From the IMG/VR virus record IMGVR_UViG_3300036712_000019, positions 1-25,382 of that record: a DNA stretch of 25,382 nucleotides. One strand, 5' to 3'. How positions within the stretch are numbered: the stretch's first letter is position 1; the number at the start of each line of letters is the position of its first letter. Source of the DNA: a virus. The notes beneath the pieces are model-generated. The model was not told where the DNA came from. It saw only the letters and a program-made list of their open reading frames with translations, and ran no database searches. Of this stretch, positions 20,944 through 25,382 are shown one piece after another. Made by a program: the position numbers and the translations under genes.

Positions 20944-20945
20944 CC
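20640..20945 (+). repeat. TGACC(C) repeat array, block 1
   Basis: About 21 plus-strand TGACC units plus several reverse copies (GGTCA) occur in 306 bases, apart from a gap at the membrane-span codons. Many are GTGACCC or TGACCCG. Unit-to-unit distances are mostly 7 to 9 bases. Two 15-base palindromes TGACCCCCAGGGTCA (20676, 20724) are 48 bases apart. The array lies entirely in coding DNA. Confidence 0.9.
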
Positions 20946-21965
20946 CCCCCCGCGACTCCCCGACCCAGGGTCATCTCACCGGTCATGGCCCTGGCCCTCA
21001 CCGGAGTCCTAGTAGTCGTCGTCGCCGGCGACGTCTGGTCGTTCCGCGAGCAGACCGACCTCGCCCACGATCTGGCCTTCGATCTCCCCTGGCTTCTCCC
21101 CGTCGTCCTCGACGGCCTGGCCGCCGCTCTCGCCGCCGTGGCCTTCGCCGCCTCCCTCGACGGCCGCCCGGCCCTCGGAGCACGCCTCGGCACCGCGCTC
21201 GCCGTCACCGCGAGCGCAGCCTCGAACCTCTCCGCCGCCGCCCTACGCCTGGGCACCGAGTCCCCCCGGGACCGGATCGCGCTCGCGATCGCCGCGGGAA
21301 TCCCGGTCGCGGCGAACCTCGCGTGGGAGGTCATCCTGGGGGAGCTGCGTCGGCAGGTGATGCGGCGCCGGGGGCTGCCGGCTCCGGTGCCGGTCCCGTG
21401 GCCCAGGGTTGTGCGGGTGGTCCTGGCCCCGGTGTCGACGATCAGGTCGTGGAGGAGGGTCGTGCTGGGGCTGACTGACCCTGCGAGGGGTCATGTGACC
21501 GGTGACCCGATGACCCGTGACCGGGGGGTCAGTGACCCGGTGACCCACCGGGCCGTGACCCGTGACCTGGTGACCCCTCGGGTCAGTGACCCCCGTGATC
21601 CGAGTGACCCGGTGATCCGTGACCCGGGTGACCCCAGGGGTCACGGCCGAGTGACCCCCCCTGACCCGGTGACCCCAGGGGGTCATGACCCGGTGACCCC
21701 TGACCCCGTGACCCCTCGGGTCAGTGACTCCCCTGACCCCGTGACCCCAGGGGTCGTGACCTCCCTGACCCGTTCCACGGCAGACATCGACGCCTGGGTT
21801 ACCCAGGCGCTCACCAGTAGGGCCACCAGGTCACGGATCATCCGCGCGGCCATGACCGGTGACCCCCTCGACGGAGCCGGGCCCATCCCCCGGACTGTCT
21901 CCGAGTCCACTATCAAGCGCGCCCTCCGACGCACCACCACCACCCGACAGGAGCACACAGCATGA
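20940..21965 (+). CDS. DUF2637-like membrane protein with repeat insert and C-terminal HTH-like region
   Basis: This 341-residue protein has a membrane half with VMALALTGVLVVVVAGDVWS (15-34), LPWLLPVVLDGLAAALAAVA (49-68), LGTALAVTASAASNLSAAAL (83-102) and IALAIAAGIPVAANLAWEVI (113-132), the layout of the DUF2637/spread-type proteins of actinobacterial conjugative plasmids and phages. Residues about 178-278 are a low-complexity DP/VT-repeat insert from array block 2. The C-terminal part (STADIDAWVTQALTSRATRS, then VSESTIKRALRR) resembles a helix-turn-helix. It starts at ATG 20940, overlapping the previous stop, and ends overlapping the kinase start. A role in plasmid-type spread or segregation is inferred; no TraB-like ATPase is visible. 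Confidence 0.68.
   Translation: MTPPATPRPRVISPVMALALTGVLVVVVAGDVWSFREQTDLAHDLAFDLPWLLPVVLDGLAAALAAVAFAASLDGRPALGARLGTALAVTASAASNLSAAALRLGTESPRDRIALAIAAGIPVAANLAWEVILGELRRQVMRRRGLPAPVPVPWPRVVRVVLAPVSTIRSWRRVVLGLTDPARGHVTGDPMTRDRGVSDPVTHRAVTRDLVTPRVSDPRDPSDPVIRDPGDPRGHGRVTPPDPVTPGGHDPVTPDPVTPRVSDSPDPVTPGVVTSLTRSTADIDAWVTQALTSRATRSRIIRAAMTGDPLDGAGPIPRTVSESTIKRALRRTTTTRQEHTA
21476..21771 (+). repeat. TGACC(C) repeat array, block 2
   Basis: About 25 plus-strand TGACC units in under 300 bases, spaced mostly 7-10 bases or about twice that (15-16), with interleaved reverse copies. A perfect 17-base palindrome GTGACCCCAGGGGTCAC spans 21628-21644. Several units read GACCCGGT or GACCCGGG. The array forms the insert of the DUF2637-like gene. 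Confidence 0.9.
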
Positions 21966-22450
21966 CCGACCCCTACAAGACAGCCAGCAAGATCGCAGCA
22001 TCCAACTATTACTGCTTGATCATCATGCGGGGCCTTCCCGCCTCCGGGAAAACGACCTTCGCCCATGACTTTGTCAGGGCGAGGGCCGCGGAAGGAAGAT
22101 CAGCGTTCCGGATCGGCAGGGACGACCTCCGAAACCTCCTGTGTGTGGGAAGCGTCCCACGCAAAAAATGCATTGGGACCCGTGAACAGGAAGACACCGT
22201 CACTGAGCTGGAGAAGACGATGATCCCCCTCATGTTCGCTAGCGGAGCACGCTGGGTCGTCGAGGATTCAACGAATCTCCACCCTGCCAGCATTGCCAGA
22301 CTGGAAAGTCTAGCTAACGACCTCAACATCCCATCAGTTGTCATCGAGCTCGATGTTCCCGTCGAGAAGTGTGTGGCACGCGACGCGCTCCGTGAGGACA
22401 GCGTCGGCGAAGACGTCATCCGGGTGATGGCCACCGCCATGGGAAAGTAG
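21962..22450 (+). CDS. Polynucleotide 5'-kinase (P-loop, T4 Pnkp kinase-like)
   Basis: This 162-residue enzyme is expected to phosphorylate 5'-OH ends of RNA or DNA using ATP. The P-loop GLPASGKTT spans residues 24-32. The acceptor/base region RIGRDDLRNLL has Asp 54/55 and Arg 57, as in T4 Pnkp. EDSTNLHP (101-108) is the second active strand, and the lid CVARDALRED has Arg 140 and Arg 144. ATG 21962 has CAGGAGCACACAGC upstream and overlaps the previous stop. The DNA is visibly lower in GC than the preceding gene. It lacks the fused phosphatase domain; that activity is encoded separately at 22902-23324. Confidence 0.8.
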   Translation: MTDPYKTASKIAASNYYCLIIMRGLPASGKTTFAHDFVRARAAEGRSAFRIGRDDLRNLLCVGSVPRKKCIGTREQEDTVTELEKTMIPLMFASGARWVVEDSTNLHPASIARLESLANDLNIPSVVIELDVPVEKCVARDALREDSVGEDVIRVMATAMGK

Positions 22451-22456
22451 CGCCCG

Positions 22457-22877
22457 ATGACGCTCGGCACGGTGTTCGCTGCCCTGTACGTGGGCAACGT
22501 CGTCGCGGACCACTGGCTCCAGACCGGACAGCAAGCCATGACGAAGTGTCTTCCCGGGCTCCGTGGTGTCCTGGCCTGCGCCCGGCATGCCGCCGTCGTC
22601 ACCCTCACCCAGGCCGCCCGTCCTGACCTCAGCGGCCTGGACCACCGGGGGCAGGCTCGACCCCGACAGCGTCATCCTGGGCCTGGCCCTCACCGCCGGG
22701 ACGCACTGGTGGGCCGACCGCCAGTACACCCTGCGAGCGCTCGCCCGCTGGGTAGGCAAGGTCGAGTTCTACGAGCTCGGGGACCCGGGGGTCGCGCCGT
22801 GCGGTACCGGGGCGTACGCCCTGGACCAGGCGTGGCACATCGCCTGGCTCTGGATCACCACCCTCATCATCACCTGA
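22457..22877 (+). pseudogene. DUF3307-like membrane gene with an apparent +1 frame change
   Basis: The N-terminal family pattern MTLGTVFAALYVGNVVADHW, then LQTGQQAMTKCLPG and LACARHAAVVTLTQA, is in the frame from 22457. The C-terminal family pattern, VILGLALTAGTHWWADRQYT, then ALARWVGKVEFYELGDPG and GTGAYALDQAWHIAWLWITT, is in the next frame (+1), ending at TGA 22875-22877. The switch lies between about 22615 and 22645. One short indel, sequencing error or programmed +1 frameshift would explain it. Product and function of the family are unclear; it is a polytopic membrane protein of actinobacterial elements. It separates the kinase and phosphatase genes. Confidence 0.72.
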
Positions 22878-22901
22878 AATGAACCACCACGGAGGAAAAC
22901 C

Positions 22902-23324
22902 ATGAGTACCTGGATCGTTGACGTAGATGGCACCCTCGCCCTACGCGGCGAGCGCGGACCCTACGACTGGGACCGCGTCGGAGAAGACACCGTAAATCGT
23001 CCCGTGGCTGAAATCGTCACAGCCCTACAAAACACAGGACACACGATAATCATCGTGTCCGGGCGGATGGAATGCTGCCGGACCGAGACCATCCAGTGGC
23101 TCGCCCACTGGGAAATCCCCTACTCAAGGCTGTACATGCGCAGGGAAGGAGATCGAAGAAAGGACGCGATCGTCAAGAAAGAAATCTTGGATGAGATCCA
23201 GAGATGGATGGCAGCCGAAGGAAAACCGGACGATCTCAGGTCCATCGATGACCGCAAACAATGCGTAGACATGTGGCGGTCCAACAACTTCTTCTGCGCG
23301 CAAGTCGCGCCAGGAAACTTCTGA
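22902..23324 (+). CDS. Polynucleotide 3'-phosphatase (HAD, T4 Pnkp phosphatase-like)
   Basis: This 140-residue HAD phosphatase removes 3'-phosphate or 2',3'-cyclic phosphate ends. The motifs are complete: motif I DVDGT (Asp 7, Asp 9), motif II VSGR (Ser 53), a basic motif III region (about 81-93) and motif IV IDDRKQCVDMWR (Asp 116, 117). The end CAQVAPGNF matches the T4 Pnkp phosphatase end. ATG 22902 has GGAGGAAAACC upstream, itself preceded by the recurrent AACCACCAC. Together with the 5'-kinase it would convert broken ends to 5'-phosphate and 3'-OH for ligation. No RNA ligase is visible in the window. Confidence 0.82.
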   Translation: MSTWIVDVDGTLALRGERGPYDWDRVGEDTVNRPVAEIVTALQNTGHTIIIVSGRMECCRTETIQWLAHWEIPYSRLYMRREGDRRKDAIVKKEILDEIQRWMAAEGKPDDLRSIDDRKQCVDMWRSNNFFCAQVAPGNF

Positions 23325-23351
23325 CCACAGGTTCTCTCACCACTGAGCCTG

Positions 23352-23441
23352 ATGGTCGACGCAGGCGTAGGCGTCGACCTCGACGAGGCCACGCGTTCGC
23401 TCCTGGAGGCCATCGGGTGGACCCCCCCGGACCCGACATGA
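23352..23441 (+). CDS. Possible 29-residue ORF
   Basis: The frame reads MVDAGVGVDLDEATRSLLEA then IGWTPPDPT. The helix VDLDEATRSLLEAIGW looks like genuine protein sequence, possibly the end of a decayed gene. No convincing ribosome site is visible. It lies in the 23325-23823 intergenic interval. Confidence 0.25.
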   Translation: MVDAGVGVDLDEATRSLLEAIGWTPPDPT

Positions 23442-23459
23442 CCATCACGGAACCTGTGG

Positions 23460-23503
23460 CGTGGCAGGGCCATCACCGCTGAGTCGGTGCTGGCCCTGCC
23501 ACG
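23460..23503 (+). terminator. Long hairpin after the end-healing genes
   Basis: A 19-bp stem with one mismatch (CGTGGCAGGGCCATCACCG / CGGTGCTGGCCCTGCCACG) around a 6-base loop. It most likely ends the 19006-23324 operon, although no U-run follows. Confidence 0.6.
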
Positions 23504-23823
23504 TATCGTGACCCCCATGAGAGCTTTCTACCCGCCGGCGAAGCTGCTGCTGGTCCCGTAACCTGGACGAGCGCCGTAAGGACGGCCCAGCTGCTCTATC
23601 CTGAGAGGACAGGGGCAGCTTCCTCAGCACGGCACGGTGCTGGGGCTCCCTCGATCGCGCCGAGTGTCACAGCGTGAGCCCCTGGTCGGCGGATCGGCCG
23701 ACGTGCCAGAACCCCCCGCCCCTGGCCAGCTCGACACAGAGGCGGGGGGGTCGTCGTCCCCCAGGGGGCTACTGGGACAGGCCGGAATTGCAGATCGCCA
23801 GCAATCCAAATAGGATTGAAAGC
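23504..23823. other. Non-coding stretch with GC-rich hairpin and exonuclease leader
   Basis: I see no convincing gene or tRNA here. A 10-bp stem (ACCCCCCGCC with GGCGGGGGGT) lies near 23708-23748, and a small inverted repeat AATCCAAATAGGATT lies about 8 bases before the exonuclease ATG, overlapping its AGGA ribosome site. Confidence 0.5.
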
Positions 23824-24618
23824 ATGGTGAATCAACTCGAAGACGCGAGATCGAGGTTGCTCCGGGCAGCCGAGCTGCTCACAGCGGACACCTGGACAGA
23901 GGACGGCCTCTGTCAGCATGCCGAGGAGCACGCCGTCCTCGGACTCGACACCGAGACCACCGGTACCAACACGGCGACCGACCGGATCGTCACGATCAGC
24001 CTGGTCCTGGTCTCCGCCAGAGGCCTCCTGTGGGAGGCCACCTGGCTCGTGAACCCCGGAGTCGACATCCCGGATGCTGCTACGGCAGTCCACGGGATCA
24101 CCACCCAGCAAGCCGCCGCCGAGGGCACCAGCCCGGACGTGGCCCTCGACGGCGTCCTGTCGCTGCTGTACGCGGCGACACACCACAAGAAGCTCGAAAG
24201 TCTGCCTCTCGTCGTGTTCAATGCCCCGTTCGACCTCGGCCTCCTGGAGGCCGAGGTCGAACGGCACTGCGGTCTGAGCTGGAAGATGCCCAAGCGCTTC
24301 CGTGTCCTGGACCCCCTGGTCCTGGACAAGCACCTGGACCCCTACAGAAAGGGCAAGCGGACCCTCTCCGCACAGGCAGAACTGTACGGAGTGGAGTTGG
24401 TGGACGCGCATTCCTCGGCTGCTGACGCGGCAGCGTCCTGCCAGATCGCCCTCCGGCAGCTGCGAGACCCGGGCCTGTCCACCCTGACGCCCGTGCAGCT
24501 GCACGAGCAGCAGATCAACTGGGCTGCTGCCCAGCGCAGCTCGTTCGCTGGGTGGCTCAGGCGTCAGGGCCGGATCAAGGACGCCGCCGAGGTCCTGTCC
24601 CGAGGATGGCCCCTGTGA
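23824..24618 (+). CDS. DEDDh 3'-5' exonuclease
   Basis: This 264-residue exonuclease of the epsilon/RNase T superfamily should degrade single-stranded ends. Motifs: ExoI LDTETTGT (Asp 42, Glu 44), ExoII VFNAPFDLGLLE (Asp 137) and ExoIII DAHSSAAD (His 196, Asp 201), the H-x4-D of the DEDDh class. An N-terminal helical extension (1-35) and a C-terminal tail with LHEQQINWAAAQRSSFAGWL follow the pattern of phage exonucleases. I chose ATG 23824, with ATAGGATTGAAAGC upstream; the earlier frame start at 23674 runs through the hairpin region. It may pair with the ERF annealase or process ends made by the kinase/phosphatase set. Confidence 0.8.
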   Translation: MVNQLEDARSRLLRAAELLTADTWTEDGLCQHAEEHAVLGLDTETTGTNTATDRIVTISLVLVSARGLLWEATWLVNPGVDIPDAATAVHGITTQQAAAEGTSPDVALDGVLSLLYAATHHKKLESLPLVVFNAPFDLGLLEAEVERHCGLSWKMPKRFRVLDPLVLDKHLDPYRKGKRTLSAQAELYGVELVDAHSSAADAAASCQIALRQLRDPGLSTLTPVQLHEQQINWAAAQRSSFAGWLRRQGRIKDAAEVLSRGWPL

Positions 24619-25265
24619 GGGTCATCGCCCTGGACACCGAGACCACGGGTCTCGACTGGCGGGCGTCCGTGTGGGAGATCGCGGTCTGTCCGTGTCTCAG
24701 CAGTGGGCCAGGAGAGGTCGAGGCAGTCTTCGTCCAGCCCGTCGGGCCCTACGACTATCTGCGGCTTCCCTCCTATTTTCGGAGGGATTACGAGAGCAGG
24801 TACGACTCGGGAGTTGCCCTCGACCGACCAGAGGCAGCTGCCTGGTTGGGGAAGATCTTCACCCCCGACTCGGACGGAAAACCGATCCTTGTCGGGGCCG
24901 TGCCAGGATTCGACGATCGGATCATCCGGCAGTCCCTTCCCAGCTTCAAGCCGCCCTGGCATTACCACGTCCAGGATGTGGAGACGCTCGCTGTCGGCTA
25001 TCTGAGGGCCCTGCAGACAGCCGTGATGACGGATCCTGAGCGGGACGCGCTCCGCCGGATCCTGACCCCGCCGTACGACTCGACGGCCCTATCGCGGGCT
25101 GTCGGTGTCGAGCCTCCCGGGCAGGGTGTCAGGCACACCGCCGGCGGAGACGCCAGATGGGCGGCGGAGATGTGGGATGCCGTGCATCGTGGTGATCCCC
25201 GTGTGCTCTCCCAGCACTGGCAGCATCGTATCTGGGAGGCCGCCGCCGAAACCCTGGAAACCTGA
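24606..25265 (+). CDS. Second DEDDh-type exonuclease
   Basis: This 219-residue protein overlaps the first exonuclease by 13 bases. ExoI is ALDTETTGLD near the N-terminus (MAPVRVIALDTETTGLDWRA), an ExoII-like VPGFDDRIIRQS lies mid-protein, and the end has HTAGGDARWAAEMW with the H-x4-D of DEDDh enzymes. The region between (HYHVQDVETLAVGYL) resembles the related substrate-binding segment. It is compact and lacks the N-terminal extension of its neighbour. ATG 24606 is preceded by CGAGG only. The pair may be ancient paralogs with different substrates. Confidence 0.72.
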   Translation: MAPVRVIALDTETTGLDWRASVWEIAVCPCLSSGPGEVEAVFVQPVGPYDYLRLPSYFRRDYESRYDSGVALDRPEAAAWLGKIFTPDSDGKPILVGAVPGFDDRIIRQSLPSFKPPWHYHVQDVETLAVGYLRALQTAVMTDPERDALRRILTPPYDSTALSRAVGVEPPGQGVRHTAGGDARWAAEMWDAVHRGDPRVLSQHWQHRIWEAAAETLET

Positions 25266-25382
25266 CCTGCCCGGCCCCGGTCCGGTGGGTCACCGGGTCA
25301 CCGGCCACCGGCTGGAGCGGGCCTGGTCTCGGGCCGGCGGGCGGCCCGCACCCCCCCCGCCCCGGGGCGGGCCGCCCCCCGC
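25266..25382. other. G/C-rich structured end with TGACC-type motif
   Basis: GGGTCACCGGGTCACCGG (25287-25304) repeats the motif of the coding arrays in reverse. An 11-bp inverted repeat (GGGCGGCCCGC 25339-25349, GCGGGCCGCCC 25367-25377) brackets a C8 run and CCCCGGGG. No gene. It may be a terminator, a packaging/cohesive-end region or a contig end. Confidence 0.6.

Noticed and set aside
20640-21771. CRISPR array
   Set aside because: Units are 5-8 bases with 7-16 base spacing, in coding frame, with no spacers of uniform length and no cas genes.
23504-23823. Possible tRNA in the exonuclease leader region
   Set aside because: Stem-like GC-rich segments are present, but no acceptor/T-arm pattern (GGTTCGA) or CCA-compatible fold could be traced.
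1-25382. Integrase, attachment site or lysogeny repressor
   Set aside because: Searched by eye for tyrosine/serine recombinase motifs and repeated att-like cores; none was convincing in this window.

Overview
The window is very GC-rich, uses GTG as well as ATG starts, and carries gene families typical of viruses and mobile elements of high-GC Gram-positive bacteria (DUF2637-like and DUF3307-like membrane proteins, a portal-MuF fusion). I read it as part of a tailed siphovirus-type phage, prophage or phage-plasmid of an actinobacterium. No host gene, integrase, tRNA, rRNA or CRISPR array was seen. The left edge cuts through a gene. The right edge ends in an extremely G/C-rich structured stretch that could be a genome or contig end.

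Region 1 (1-11.1 kb, minus strand, transcribed leftwards) is the virion module in HK97 order. It holds the small and large terminase, a portal fused to a MuF-like domain, a ClpP-like prohead protease, the major capsid protein, two capsid-associated proteins, a zinc-ribbon protein, a Gly/Thr-rich virion protein, a second small zinc ribbon, head-tail adaptor and closure proteins, a tail terminator and the probable major tail protein. Many junctions overlap (TGATG, GTGA), so translation is probably coupled.

Region 2 (11.2-18.9 kb, mostly minus strand) is an early/regulatory module of small transcription units, several closed by clear hairpins. It includes an ERF single-strand annealing protein, several helix-turn-helix proteins, a replication-type winged-helix protein with a Cys/His knuckle, a degenerate HAD-like protein, a holin-like membrane protein and a short operon of one ribbon-helix-helix protein plus two membrane proteins. 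Control elements are unusually visible: a promoter with a palindrome filling its spacer, paired operators near 13.67 kb, and a conserved element that overlaps the stop codon of the upstream gene at two loci.

Region 3 (19.0-25.3 kb, plus strand) diverges from region 2. A run of overlapping genes encodes small membrane proteins and a DUF2637-like protein. Two of these genes contain dense arrays of a TGACC(C) motif, used in both permissible reading frames. Then come a polynucleotide 5'-kinase, a frame-disrupted DUF3307-like gene, a separate 3'-phosphatase of the T4 Pnkp type (together a split RNA/DNA end-healing system) and two overlapping DEDDh exonuclease genes. The repeat array inside a plasmid-transfer-type membrane gene is the most unusual signal here. 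It resembles a DNA recognition locus (TraB/clt-like, iteron or partition site) hidden in coding sequence, and suggests a plasmid-like lifestyle.
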